Shown here: in pieces, positions 7,017-15,921 of the stretch
Layout of the letters: each line of letters starts with the position of its first letter
How positions within the stretch are numbered: the first letter of the stretch is position 1
Source: Acidimicrobiaceae bacterium
GTDB lineage: Bacteria; Actinomycetota; Acidimicrobiia; Acidimicrobiales; RAAP-2
Direction: 5' to 3'
Assembly: GCA_003161575.1 (NCBI GenBank)
Contig: PMOE01000096.1
Location: forward strand, 1-33,501
DNA: 33,501 nucleotides
Translations under genes and position numbers: made by a program
Notes under the pieces: generated by a model
What the model was told of the DNA's origin: nothing
Databases searched by the model: none
What the model saw: the letters and a program-made list of their open reading frames with translations, nothing else

Positions 7017-8615
7017 ATGATCGTCGGTTCCTCCCTCACCATCGAGCTCGGTGACCGCGCCCTCGTGCGCGACGCCTCCTTCGTCATCGGTGCCGGCGAG
7101 AAGGTCGGCCTGGTCGGACGCAACGGGACCGGGAAGTCCTCTTTTGTGTCGGTCCTCATCGGCGACGCACCGCCCCACCTGCGATCTTCGGGCAACGTGC
7201 GGGTCACCGGGACCCTCGGGCACCTACCCCAGGTTCCTTTGCCCGAAGGACTCGGTCTCGAACCGAGCGGCTTCTCCCACGTGTTGAGCTCCCGGGGCCT
7301 CGACGTGCTCGACGACGCGCTCGACCAGGCGCGCACGATGATGGCCAAAGACCCGACCGAGGAGAACATCGGGCTGTTCAGCGACCTCGAGGAGCAGTAC
7401 CGGGAGAACGGCGGCTACGAGGCCGAGTCAGTGATGGCCCGGCTGGCCGACGGGTTGGGCCTACGTCAGGAGCTGCTCTTCGACGACATCGACAGCCTGT
7501 CGGGGGGCCAGCGGCGCCGGGTCGACCTCATCCGGGTGTTGTTCGGGTCCCCCGACATCATGGTGCTCGACGAACCGACCAACCACCTCGACCTGTCGGC
7601 CAAGCAGTGGCTCATGGAAGAGCTGGCGGCCTTCAACGGTTCCCTCTTGCTGATCAGCCATGACCTCAAGCTTCTCGACCGCTCGATCTCCAAGATCCTC
7701 CATCTGGCCGACGGACGGTTGGCCGAATACAAGGGCACCTACACCACCTTTTTGCGCCAGTCCTCCGCCGACCAGTCCCAGCGCGAGCGGGCATCGGTGC
7801 TCGAAGAGCGCGAGATCAAGCGCCTTTCCACACTGGCCGACTCGATGCGGGGCCAGACCGAGAGCCGGGCTCGCAAGGCTAAGACCCTCGACAAGCGGGT
7901 GGACCGCCTCCAAGGACAGCGGACCGAGGTCCACAAGCGAGAGCGCAAGCGCGTCTTCACACTGCCCGTCCCGCGTCGATCCGGCGAAGTGCCGCTTCGG
8001 GCCGTGGGGTTGGCCGTCCACTACGGCGACAACGTCGTCCTGCGGGCAATCGACTTCCAACTGGTGCGCGGCGACCGCATCGTGGTGGTCGGTCGCAACG
8101 GTGCCGGCAAGTCGAGCCTGTTGCGTTGCCTGGCCGGCACCCAGGTCCCCACCGGGGGCGAGGTGGTCCTCGGGGCCAACGTGGTGCTTGGGTATTTCGC
8201 CCAGGAACACGAGCAGATCGACCCGACGCGCACGTCGCTCGACAACCTCGACCAGTCGGTTCTCACCACCGACGCCGAGCGTCGCGCCCTGCTCGGCTCC
8301 TTCGGGTTGTCCGGCAAGGCGGCGAATCAGCTACCGCCCACCCTCTCGGGCGGCGAGCGGGCCAAGTTGGGCCTGGCGATGCTGGCCGCCGGCCAGGCCA
8401 ACGTGTTGATCCTCGACGAACCCACGAACAATCTCGATCCGGGTTCCATCGAGGCGGTGGGCCGGATGCTCAGCCGCTGGCCCGGGACCATGGTCGTCGT
8501 CAGCCACGACCGCTCTTTCGTCGAAGCCCTCGAGCCGACCCATTACCTCCAGCTCCCCGACGAGAGGGCCGACTACTGGCGCGAGGAGTACCTCGACCAG
8601 GTCGAGCTCCGCTAG
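7017..8615 (+). CDS. ABC-F family ATPase
   Basis: A 532-residue protein with two ABC ATPase domains and no membrane segments, so an ABC-F protein; these act on ribosomes in translation factor or antibiotic-protection roles. Domain 1 has Walker A GRNGTGKSS, signature LSGGQ, Walker B VLDEPTNHLD and switch SHD. A charged linker (about residues 245-320) corresponds to the P-site tRNA-interaction motif region. Domain 2 has GRNGAGKSS, LSGGE, LILDEPTNNLD and SHD. The ATG at 7017 begins the first beta-strand; an in-frame ATG at 6957 is possible, and neither has a strong ribosome site. Subtype (EttA, Uup or resistance class) cannot be assigned. It is divergent from the SDR gene. Confidence 0.9.
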   Translation: MIVGSSLTIELGDRALVRDASFVIGAGEKVGLVGRNGTGKSSFVSVLIGDAPPHLRSSGNVRVTGTLGHLPQVPLPEGLGLEPSGFSHVLSSRGLDVLDDALDQARTMMAKDPTEENIGLFSDLEEQYRENGGYEAESVMARLADGLGLRQELLFDDIDSLSGGQRRRVDLIRVLFGSPDIMVLDEPTNHLDLSAKQWLMEELAAFNGSLLLISHDLKLLDRSISKILHLADGRLAEYKGTYTTFLRQSSADQSQRERASVLEEREIKRLSTLADSMRGQTESRARKAKTLDKRVDRLQGQRTEVHKRERKRVFTLPVPRRSGEVPLRAVGLAVHYGDNVVLRAIDFQLVRGDRIVVVGRNGAGKSSLLRCLAGTQVPTGGEVVLGANVVLGYFAQEHEQIDPTRTSLDNLDQSVLTTDAERRALLGSFGLSGKAANQLPPTLSGGERAKLGLAMLAAGQANVLILDEPTNNLDPGSIEAVGRMLSRWPGTMVVVSHDRSFVEALEPTHYLQLPDERADYWREEYLDQVELR

Positions 8616-8683
8616 CCCTTGCGCGGCCGTGGGTTGGCGCCGGTCCATCACCGCCGCCGTCCGGCACGTGCCAGAGTGACGGA

Positions 8684-9376
8684 ATGGATGCACACACGGG
8701 CCTGATGGCGCTGGTCGGCGGGGCGGAGTGGACGAAAGGCTGCAGCTTCGATGCCGAGCTTTTGGCCGCGTCGGGCGGCGACGAGGTCCTGGTACTGCCG
8801 ACCGCGGCGGCCTACGAGCACCCCGAGCGGACGCTGATGGCGGCCGCCGAATGGTTCGGCGAGCTCGGGGGGAAGGTTGAGGGCCTCATGGTGCTCGGCC
8901 GGGCCGACGCCGAAGATCCCGGGGCGGCCGCGGTCGTCCGAAAGGCCCGGTTCATCTACCTCGGCGGGGGCTCACCGCTGCACCTGCGCTCGGTGCTGAA
9001 GGGCTCGCTTGTCTTTGCTGCACTGGCCGAGGCCTGGCGGGGGGGCGCCGTCCTCGCCGGATCGGCGGCCGGGGCCATGGTCTTGACCGACCCGATGGTC
9101 GACCCCCGGGGAGGCGCGTTGACCGTCGGCCTCGGCCTGGTGGACCGCCTGGCCGTCATTCCCCATTTCGGCGACGTCCACGAGGACGCCCACGGCGAGA
9201 AGCTCCACCGGTCGGTGGCCCTGGCGCCCGCCGGGGTGCCTGTCGTCGGCATCCCCGAGCGGACCGCGTTGTTGCGCGAGCCCGACGGGACGTGGCGCCA
9301 GTCGGGCGTGGGCTCGGTGGCCGTCTTCGTCGACGGCGCCCCCGCACACGCAGGGCTCGGGGCGTTGGCCCGCTGA
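8684..9376 (+). CDS. Peptidase S51 / cyanophycinase-like protein, nucleophile missing
   Basis: A 230-residue protein with the class I glutamine amidotransferase-like fold of peptidase E and cyanophycinase. Visible marks are the glycine-rich YLGGGSPLHL, the elbow AGSAAGAM (residues 125-132), PHFGD with a possible catalytic His, and GIPERTALL near the end. S51 enzymes carry Gly-x-Ser-Ala-Gly-Ala at the elbow; here the nucleophile position (residue 128) is Ala, encoded by gcg at 9065-9067. Ser127 is one residue too early. The protein may be non-catalytic or use an altered mechanism. The ATG at 8684 has no Shine-Dalgarno, but CAGAGT lies 6 bases before it, a one-base variant of the boxes seen elsewhere. 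It converges with a cyclophilin gene 10 bases away. Confidence 0.72.
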   Translation: MDAHTGLMALVGGAEWTKGCSFDAELLAASGGDEVLVLPTAAAYEHPERTLMAAAEWFGELGGKVEGLMVLGRADAEDPGAAAVVRKARFIYLGGGSPLHLRSVLKGSLVFAALAEAWRGGAVLAGSAAGAMVLTDPMVDPRGGALTVGLGLVDRLAVIPHFGDVHEDAHGEKLHRSVALAPAGVPVVGIPERTALLREPDGTWRQSGVGSVAVFVDGAPAHAGLGALAR

Positions 9377-9386
9377 GCGGCCTTCG

Positions 9387-9944
9387 TCAGTCGGCCTCGG
9401 TGACCGTCACCGACTCGATGGTCACCGTTTCCTTGGGCTTTCCCGACGACGTGCCCAGGGCGTCGATGGCCGCCACCACGTCGCCCCCCGTGACGACGGC
9501 CCCGAAGAGCGAGTATTGCGGAGGCAGCCGGGCGCCGTCGGGTCCGCTGATGACGAAGAACTGGCTGCCGTTGGTATCGGGCCCGGCGTTGGCCATGGCC
9601 AACGAACCGATCTGGTAGCGCCCCGCCTGGGGCAGCTCGTCGGCGAAGCGGTATCCCGGGCCACCGGTCCCGGTCCCTTCGGGGTCGCCCCCCTGGAGGA
9701 CGAAACCCGGGATGATCCGGTGGAAGACGATCCCGTCGAAGTAGTGGTACCGGGCGAGGAAGACGAAGTTGTTGACCGTCTTGGGAGCGGCGATCGGATC
9801 GAGTGCGATCACCATCGTGCCCTTCGAGGTCGTCATCGTCGCCGTGTAGCGCTTGGCCGGGTCGATGACCATCGGCGGCTCGCTCGGAAATTTGCGGCGC
9901 TGCGGGCTCGAGCCGTCGGCGGCGGGGACCTCGGGGGTGGTCAT
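9387..9944 (-). CDS. Peptidyl-prolyl cis-trans isomerase, cyclophilin type, cytoplasmic
   Basis: A 185-residue cyclophilin that catalyses proline isomerisation during folding. The core (about residues 30-183) has the catalytic Arg in VFHRIIPGF, the Gln in VLQGGDP, FFVI and LFGAVV. The first 28 residues are polar with no signal peptide, so it is likely cytoplasmic. An AAAGGAG lies about 12 bases before the ATG. It follows a membrane-anchored cyclophilin gene by 62 bases on the same strand; the two share the GDPxGTGTGGPGY stretch and probably arose by duplication. Confidence 0.93.
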   Translation of the reverse strand: MTTPEVPAADGSSPQRRKFPSEPPMVIDPAKRYTATMTTSKGTMVIALDPIAAPKTVNNFVFLARYHYFDGIVFHRIIPGFVLQGGDPEGTGTGGPGYRFADELPQAGRYQIGSLAMANAGPDTNGSQFFVISGPDGARLPPQYSLFGAVVTGGDVVAAIDALGTSSGKPKETVTIESVTVTEAD

Positions 9945-10006
9945 GGTGATGGTGTGCTCCTTTGGTGGGACCGCTTGGTGGTGCGCGGCGCGGCGGCCGG
10001 TCCGGG

Positions 10007-10906
10007 TCAGGATTCGGTGATGGTGACCGACAGGATGCGCTGGGTGACGTCAGGGGGAATCCCCGCAGCAGAGCCCTGCTGGTTGATCTGCTGGACCACG
10101 TTCAGACCCGAGGTGACCATGCCGAACAGCGCGTAGGAGTTCGGGAGACTCTCGCCCTGGCTGCCGGAGACGATGAAGAACTGGCTGCCGCCCGTGTGGG
10201 GCTGGCCGGTGTTGGCCATGGCCACCGAGCCGACCGGGTACTGCACGGCCGCGTTGGACGCCTTGGGCGGGTTCTCGTCGGCGATGGTGTAGCCCGGACC
10301 GCCCGTTCCGGTGCCCGTCGGGTCGCCGGTCTGGTCCATGAACCCGGGGATGACCCGGTGGAAGATCACGCAGTGGTAAAAGCCCTGCTGGGCCAGGAAG
10401 ACGAAGTTGTTGACCGTCTGGGGAGCCGTCGCCGGGTCGAGGGTCATGACGAAGGTGCCGGCCGTCGTCTTGACCGTGGCCGTGTAGGTCTTGGTCTTGT
10501 CGATGGTCAGGGGCGGCGCTGACTTCCAGTGGTTGACCAGGTTGTTTGCCGTAGCCGACGTGCTGGCCGGGCACCCTGCGGCGACTGCCACCGAGTTGGC
10601 CGCCGTCTGGGCCGCGGCGTTGGCGGCGGCGACTGTCGTTGTGGTGACCGGGGCCGTGGTGGGCGTCGTCGTGGTCGCCGCCCCAGCCGCCGTGGTCGAG
10701 GTGACCGGTGCGCTCGAGGTGGTCGTCGACGCGGCCGTCGGCTTGGCGTGGTGGGAAACCAAGAAGACCGACCCCACCACGACGGCGGCCAGAACCACCA
10801 CGATGATGGTGTTGCGCAGGAGTGATTTGCGCTTTTGCACCTTGGCTTCGGCGGCCATTTTGGCCTCGCGGCCGGCTCGCTGTCTGGCTCGTTTGTCGCT
10901 GGGCAC
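10007..10906 (-). CDS. Membrane-anchored cyclophilin-type peptidyl-prolyl isomerase
   Basis: A 299-residue protein with three parts. Residues 1-28 are very basic, residues 31-51 form one hydrophobic segment (NTIIVVVLAAVVVGSVFLVS), and residues 55-120 are a Thr/Ala/Val-rich linker. The cyclophilin domain fills the rest, with VIFHRVIPGF, GDPTGTGTGGPGY and SQFFIVSG. The topology suggests a domain held outside the membrane, where it could assist folding of secreted proteins. The usual QGGDP motif reads QTGDP here. GTG is the start, supported by a TAGCAT box 8 bases upstream and no Shine-Dalgarno. An in-frame ATG at codon 17 is an alternative. It is divergent from lysC. Confidence 0.9.
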   Translation of the reverse strand: MPSDKRARQRAGREAKMAAEAKVQKRKSLLRNTIIVVVLAAVVVGSVFLVSHHAKPTAASTTTSSAPVTSTTAAGAATTTTPTTAPVTTTTVAAANAAAQTAANSVAVAAGCPASTSATANNLVNHWKSAPPLTIDKTKTYTATVKTTAGTFVMTLDPATAPQTVNNFVFLAQQGFYHCVIFHRVIPGFMDQTGDPTGTGTGGPGYTIADENPPKASNAAVQYPVGSVAMANTGQPHTGGSQFFIVSGSQGESLPNSYALFGMVTSGLNVVQQINQQGSAAGIPPDVTQRILSVTITES

Positions 10907-10914
10907 GGGGGGGA

Positions 10915-10920
10915 ATGCTA
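10915..10920 (-). promoter_or_regulatory. -10 box TAGCAT of the anchored cyclophilin gene
   Basis: TAGCAT ends 8 bases before the GTG at 10906 on the minus strand; the spacer is one T followed by seven C. This supports a leaderless or near-leaderless transcript. Confidence 0.5.
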
Positions 10921-11017
10921 ACCGCTGGGCCGGACCCGACGGTCGTCACCACCGGCCGACGGGGCGGTGGGCGCCGCCGGGGCGCCCTGAGATCTTCGGG
11001 GCCGCCCCGTCGCCAGA

Positions 11018-11023
11018 TAGCGT
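11018..11023 (+). promoter_or_regulatory. -10 box TAGCGT of lysC
   Basis: TAGCGT lies 7 bases before the GTG start of lysC, with no Shine-Dalgarno between. The expected transcription start coincides with the start codon. It shares a 124-base divergent region with the cyclophilin promoter at 10915-10920. Confidence 0.55.
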
Positions 11024-11030
11024 CAGGCCC

Positions 11031-12242
11031 GTGCCACTGCTCGTCCAAAAATACGGGGGGACCTCGGTCGGCGACGCCGAGCGGGTCCGGGCCGTGGCCG
11101 ATCACGTGGCGCGCACCCGGCGCGACGGGTACGCCGTGTTGGTCGTGGTCAGCGCCATGGGCAAGACCACCGACGACCTCATCCGCCTGGCCAACGAGGT
11201 CAGTGTCACCCAGCCCCCACGCGAGTACGACATGCTCGTCAGCTCGGGTGAGCGCATCTCGATGGCGCTGCTCTGCATGGCCCTGGCCGGCCTCGGTGTC
11301 GAGGCGGTGTCGTTCACCGGCAGCCAGGCCGGCATCATCACCGACACCGACCACACCCGGGCCAAGATCCTCGACGTGAAGGGCGACCGGTTGCGCGAGA
11401 CGCTCGCCTTGGGCCAGGTCCCCGTCGTGGCCGGATTCCAAGGCGTGTCGACGGACCGGGACGTGACCACACTCGGCCGCGGAGGTTCGGACACCACGGC
11501 GGTGGCGTTGGCCGCGGTGCTCGGGGCCGACGCCTGTGAGATCTACACCGATGTGACCGGCGTGTTCAGCGCCGATCCGAGAGTTGTCCCCGACGCGCAC
11601 CGACTCTCAAAGATCAGCTTCGACGAGATGCTCGAGATCGCCGCCACCGGCGGCCGGATCCTGCAGCTGCGCTCGGTCGAGTTCGCGCGCAACCACCATG
11701 TGCCCTTGCACGTCCGCAGCAGCTTCACCTGGGAGCCGGGCACCTGGGTCGTAGAGGAGGATGAGTCCATGGAGCAGGCCATGGTGACCGCGGTCACCCA
11801 CGACGCCTCTGAAGCCAAGGTGACGGTCACCGGCGTGGCCGACCGCCCGGGCATCGCCGCCCGGCTCTTCCGGGCGCTCGCCGACCGATCGGTCAACGTC
11901 GACATGATCGTGCAGAACACCTCGATCCACGGCACGACCGACATCTCCTTCACCGTGCCCAAGGTGGACCTGGCCGTGTCCGAAGAGGTCTGTCAGGCGC
12001 TGAGCGACGAGCTCGGGGCGACCAGTGTGGTTTCGGACAACGAGGTGGCCCGGGTCTCGCTCATCGGCGCGGGCATGAAGTCCCACCCCGGGGTCACCGC
12101 CACCATGTTCGAGACCCTGGCCGCCGACGGGATCAACATCGACATGATCTCGACATCGACCATCCGGATCTCGTGCATCGTGGCGACCGACAAGGTCGAA
12201 CAAGCCGTGCGCTCCCTTCACGCCGCCTTCGATCTGGGTTGA
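11031..12242 (+). CDS. lysC: Aspartate kinase, alpha chain (with internal beta start)
   Basis: Aspartokinase (403 residues) phosphorylates aspartate, the first step toward lysine, threonine and methionine. Kinase motifs include KYGGTSVGD (residues 7-15), VSAMGKTTDDL, and TTLGRGGSDTTAVALAA. Two ACT domains follow from about residue 265 (VTVTGVADRPGIAARLF, VSLIGAGMKSHPGVTATMF), the site of amino-acid feedback. GTG is chosen because the protein matches the family from this point and the TAGCGT box fits; the frame stays open upstream over the divergent gene but is not kinase-like. At 11769 an internal ATG with a strong ribosome site starts a 157-residue ACT-only product, as in the alpha/beta aspartokinase of Corynebacterium. 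asd follows after 47 bases. Confidence 0.96.
   Translation: MPLLVQKYGGTSVGDAERVRAVADHVARTRRDGYAVLVVVSAMGKTTDDLIRLANEVSVTQPPREYDMLVSSGERISMALLCMALAGLGVEAVSFTGSQAGIITDTDHTRAKILDVKGDRLRETLALGQVPVVAGFQGVSTDRDVTTLGRGGSDTTAVALAAVLGADACEIYTDVTGVFSADPRVVPDAHRLSKISFDEMLEIAATGGRILQLRSVEFARNHHVPLHVRSSFTWEPGTWVVEEDESMEQAMVTAVTHDASEAKVTVTGVADRPGIAARLFRALADRSVNVDMIVQNTSIHGTTDISFTVPKVDLAVSEEVCQALSDELGATSVVSDNEVARVSLIGAGMKSHPGVTATMFETLAADGINIDMISTSTIRISCIVATDKVEQAVRSLHAAFDLG
11753..11771 (+). promoter_or_regulatory. Internal ribosome-binding site and ATG for the aspartokinase beta subunit
   Basis: AGAGGAGG at 11753-11760 lies 8 bases before an in-frame ATG at 11769 inside lysC. The product, residues MEQAMVTAVTHDASEAKVTV onward (157 residues), is the two-ACT regulatory region. 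It starts at the same place as the known Corynebacterium glutamicum LysC beta chain, which begins with a similar MEEAVLTGV sequence (from memory). In a gene whose own start has no Shine-Dalgarno, a perfect internal one is unlikely to be accidental. Confidence 0.75.
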
Positions 12243-12277
12243 GCTCCCCGGGGCGCGCCGCGCCCGCTCGGGGGCCG

Positions 12278-13315
<1,038 letters not shown>

Positions 13316-13348
13316 ACGCGGGCCGGTGCTGGGCGGCGATAGGCCAGC

Positions 13349-14179
13349 TCAGTCCGCCCCCGACGTGCCCGGTTCGGGTCCGCCAGTCACGAGGGCGGCC
13401 ATGCGCCGGGCCAGGTTCACCGCGTGGTCACCGAAGCGCTCGTAGAAGCGGGCCACCATGGCCAGCTCGATGGCGACGGGGAGCGACATCGTGCCGGCCA
13501 CCAGTTCGGCGGTGAGGGTGACGTGGAGGTCGTCGAGCTCGTCGTCGAGGTCGTCGACGTAGTTGGCCCCGCTCACCGACCGCTCAGCGAAGGCGTCGGC
13601 CGTACTCGACCAGATAGTCGTGGCCACCTCGCCCATGCGCTCGACGAGCCCGCGGCTTCGGGCCGACATCTCGGCCCCGAGCCCCCGGGCGGCCCGCCGG
13701 GCGATGTGCTCGGCCAGGTCCCCGTTCCGCTCGAGGTCGGGCAACATGCGGAGCACCGCCACGAGCTCGCGGCGCTCGTCGGCGTAGGTCTCGCCGTGGA
13801 CGAGTTGCTGCTGGGCCACCTGGGAGATCTGTCCGATCAGCACGTCGACCATCTCGTCGCGCTGCACCAGTTGCTTGGCTGCTTCGCGGTCGCCGGCCAG
13901 CAGGGCGTGGGTGGCCCCGGCGATGGCTTCGCCGACCAGGGCGAACACCTGGACGAAGATCCGGTCGATCTCGATCAGGGTCGGAGACGACGGCTTGTGC
14001 CACCCGGCCGCCCCGAGCATCGGCTCAAGGCCCAATTGGAAGTGGGGGCGCACCGCGTCCACCGGTTCGTCGACTGCGTCGTCGACGTCTGCCCCGTTGG
14101 TCCGGCCGACCCCGTTGCCCCCGGCCCGGGACTCCTCGGTGCCCGACCGGCGGGCGCTGCCCCCGATGCGGAATGCCAC
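13349..14179 (-). CDS. phoU: PhoU-domain phosphate regulator
   Basis: A 276-residue protein with two PhoU helical repeats (from about residue 60). The repeats are visible as RDEMVDVLIGQI, DLERNGDLAEHIARRA and, in the second, ELAMVARFYERFGDHAVNLARR. PhoU proteins couple the Pst phosphate transporter to the PhoR sensor and hold the Pho response off when phosphate is high. Repeat 2 keeps the E-R-xGD-H motif; repeat 1 has ERNGDLAEH. The first ~50 residues are a polar extension not usual for PhoU. GTG at 14179 is chosen because a TACCGT box lies exactly 6 bases upstream; the frame is open further. No pst or phoR genes are nearby, so the symbol is by family only. Confidence 0.82.
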   Translation of the reverse strand: MAFRIGGSARRSGTEESRAGGNGVGRTNGADVDDAVDEPVDAVRPHFQLGLEPMLGAAGWHKPSSPTLIEIDRIFVQVFALVGEAIAGATHALLAGDREAAKQLVQRDEMVDVLIGQISQVAQQQLVHGETYADERRELVAVLRMLPDLERNGDLAEHIARRAARGLGAEMSARSRGLVERMGEVATTIWSSTADAFAERSVSGANYVDDLDDELDDLHVTLTAELVAGTMSLPVAIELAMVARFYERFGDHAVNLARRMAALVTGGPEPGTSGAD

Positions 14180-14185
14180 CGCCCC

Positions 14186-14191
14186 ACGGTA
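14186..14191 (-). promoter_or_regulatory. -10 box TACCGT of the phoU-like gene
   Basis: On the minus strand TACCGT ends 6 bases before the GTG at 14179. The spacer is GGGGCG and there is no separate Shine-Dalgarno. Confidence 0.5.
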
Positions 14192-14237
14192 CCGGCTGGG
14201 GCCGGGCGCGGCCCGGGCGAGGGATCCGGTGTCCCGC

Positions 14238-14299
14238 GGACCGGGGCTCGGGCGTGCCGGTCCGGGCTCCGGTCCAGCCCGGGCACGGTCCCCCGGTCC
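14238..14299. repeat. CCGGTCC heptamer repeats in the phoU-rmuC divergent region
   Basis: CCGGTCC occurs at 14257-14263, 14269-14275 and 14293-14299, with starts 12 and 24 bases apart. A fourth CGGTCC is at 14286-14291, and the inverse GGACCGG at 14238-14244. They sit in the 208-base gap between the divergent phoU-like gene and rmuC. They may be binding sites for a regulator. GC-rich sequence makes such heptamers less rare than usual, so the even 12-base spacing is the main reason to list them. Confidence 0.4.
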
Positions 14300-14387
14300 T
14301 GATACACCCCATCGGTACTGTGGCCAACGGGCCCCGTCACCGGCGATCGCGCCGGCGGGATACGGATCGGGCCCGGGGAGCGAACCG

Positions 14388-15869
14388 ATGATGCTCGGAC
14401 TGGTGATCGGGTTGGTGGTCGGCGCCGCCGCAGGCGTGGCCGTCGGCCTGTTGGCCCAGGCCGAGCGCCAGGCGCGCCTGATGGCCGAGGCCCACGCGTT
14501 GGCGACCCGCCTGGCCGAGACCCAGGACAGCGCCGCCCGGTTGACCGAGCAACTCGAACAGTCCGGCCTGGCGTTGGCCACCGCCCGGGCCGACGCCGCC
14601 CGCCTGGGCGCCGAGGTCGACCAGGCCCGCCGGGGCGCTGAAGAACGCGCCGGGCAGGCCGAGGCCGACCGTCAGCGCCTGGTCGGGGCTTTCGCCGAGG
14701 TGTCCGGGGAGGCCCTGCAGCGAAACGCCGAGCAGTTCCTCACCCTGGCCGACGCCCGCTTGAAGGAGGCCCAGGAGGCGGCCCGGGGGGACCTGACCCA
14801 GCGCCAGCAGGCCATCTCCCAATTGCTCACCCCGTTGCAAGAGACCCTGGCCCGGTACGAAACGGGACTGCGCCAGCTGGAGCTCGACCGCCGCGGCGCC
14901 TACGACGGCCTCACCGAGCAGGTCAAGGCGCTCAGCATCTCCCAGGAGCGGCTCCAGAAGGAGACCGGCAGCCTGGTGACCGCGTTACGGGCCCCCCAGA
15001 CCCGCGGTCGGTGGGGCGAGATGCAGCTCCGCCGGGTGGTCGAGATGGCCGGCATGGTCGAGCACTGCGACTTCGAGGTGCAGGTGTCGACCGAGTCGGC
15101 CGACGGACGGCTCCGGCCCGACCTCGTCGTCCGGCTGCCCGGGGGGGCCCAGGTCGTCGTCGACGCCAAGGTGCCCCTCGACGCATTCTTGCGTGCCGCC
15201 GAGTCAGACGACGAGGACCAGCGCAAGGTCCACCTGGTGGCCCACGCCCGACAGCTGCGCACCCACGTCGACCAGCTGGCCAAGAAGGAGTACTGGAACC
15301 AGTTCGACCCCTCGCCCGAGCTGGTCGTGGCGTTCGTTCCCGGCGACCCCCTGCTGGCCGCGGCCTTTGAGCAGGACCCCGACCTCATGGAACACGCGGT
15401 GTCGAACCGGGTGCTCCTCACCACGCCCACTACGTTGATCGCCCTGCTGCGGACGTTCGCCCTCGGGTGGCAACAAGAACAGCTGGCCGAGAACGCCCGG
15501 GCCGTCCAGCGCTTGGGCGCCCAGCTCTACGAACGGCTGCGGGTGCTCGGTGGCCACCTCTCCAAGCTCCACCGTGGGCTCACCACCACCGTCGAGGCCT
15601 TCAACGACACGGTCGGATCGCTCGAGTCCCGGGTGCTCGTCACCGCCCGGCGCTTCCCCGAGCTCGGGGTGGTGGGACCCGGCGCCAAGGAGCTGGATGA
15701 GGCACTCCCGGTGATGGCCACCCCCCGGCTGCCCCAGGCGGCCGAGTTGACCGGCGCCGAGGGGCCCGATTGGGCGCCCGATGACCGAAGCTCGGAGGAC
15801 GAAGGCTCGCAGGGCCGGGCGGCCCTGGCCGCCCTGCCCGAACTCCCCGGGGTTGCCGGGTTGGGCTGA
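14388..15869 (+). CDS. rmuC: RmuC-family DNA recombination protein
   Basis: A 493-residue protein of the RmuC family, linked in E. coli to limiting inversions at short repeats; it has a nuclease-like core. Residues 3-23 are one hydrophobic segment that may anchor it to the membrane. Residues 25-150 are Ala/Gln/Glu-rich coiled coil. The conserved core starts near residue 195 (GRWGEMQLRRVVEMAGM), continues with RPDLVVRLPGG and VVDAKVPLDAF, and ends with LLRTFALGW. The last 45 residues are low-complexity. The first of two ATGs at 14388 has GGGGAG seven bases upstream. It lies 52 bases before the AddB/AddA pair, giving a compact recombination-repair block. Confidence 0.93.
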   Translation: MMLGLVIGLVVGAAAGVAVGLLAQAERQARLMAEAHALATRLAETQDSAARLTEQLEQSGLALATARADAARLGAEVDQARRGAEERAGQAEADRQRLVGAFAEVSGEALQRNAEQFLTLADARLKEAQEAARGDLTQRQQAISQLLTPLQETLARYETGLRQLELDRRGAYDGLTEQVKALSISQERLQKETGSLVTALRAPQTRGRWGEMQLRRVVEMAGMVEHCDFEVQVSTESADGRLRPDLVVRLPGGAQVVVDAKVPLDAFLRAAESDDEDQRKVHLVAHARQLRTHVDQLAKKEYWNQFDPSPELVVAFVPGDPLLAAAFEQDPDLMEHAVSNRVLLTTPTTLIALLRTFALGWQQEQLAENARAVQRLGAQLYERLRVLGGHLSKLHRGLTTTVEAFNDTVGSLESRVLVTARRFPELGVVGPGAKELDEALPVMATPRLPQAAELTGAEGPDWAPDDRSSEDEGSQGRAALAALPELPGVAGLG

Positions 15870-15909
15870 GCACCCGGCGGTTTCGGGTCGCCGTGTCGCA
15901 GCCTGACCG

Positions 15910-15915
15910 TACGAT
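15910..15915 (+). promoter_or_regulatory. -10 box TACGAT of addB
   Basis: TACGAT ends 6 bases before the GTG start at 15922, inside the 52-base gap after rmuC; no Shine-Dalgarno is present. Confidence 0.5.
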
Positions 15916-15921
15916 GACGCG

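Noticed and set aside
10491..11030. N-terminal extension of lysC over the cyclophilin gene
   Set aside because: The extension is not kinase-like, overlaps a well-supported divergent gene and lies upstream of the TAGCGT box.
15871..15888. Short inverted repeat ACCCG/CGGGT after rmuC as a terminator
   Set aside because: Five-bp stem without a T-run.
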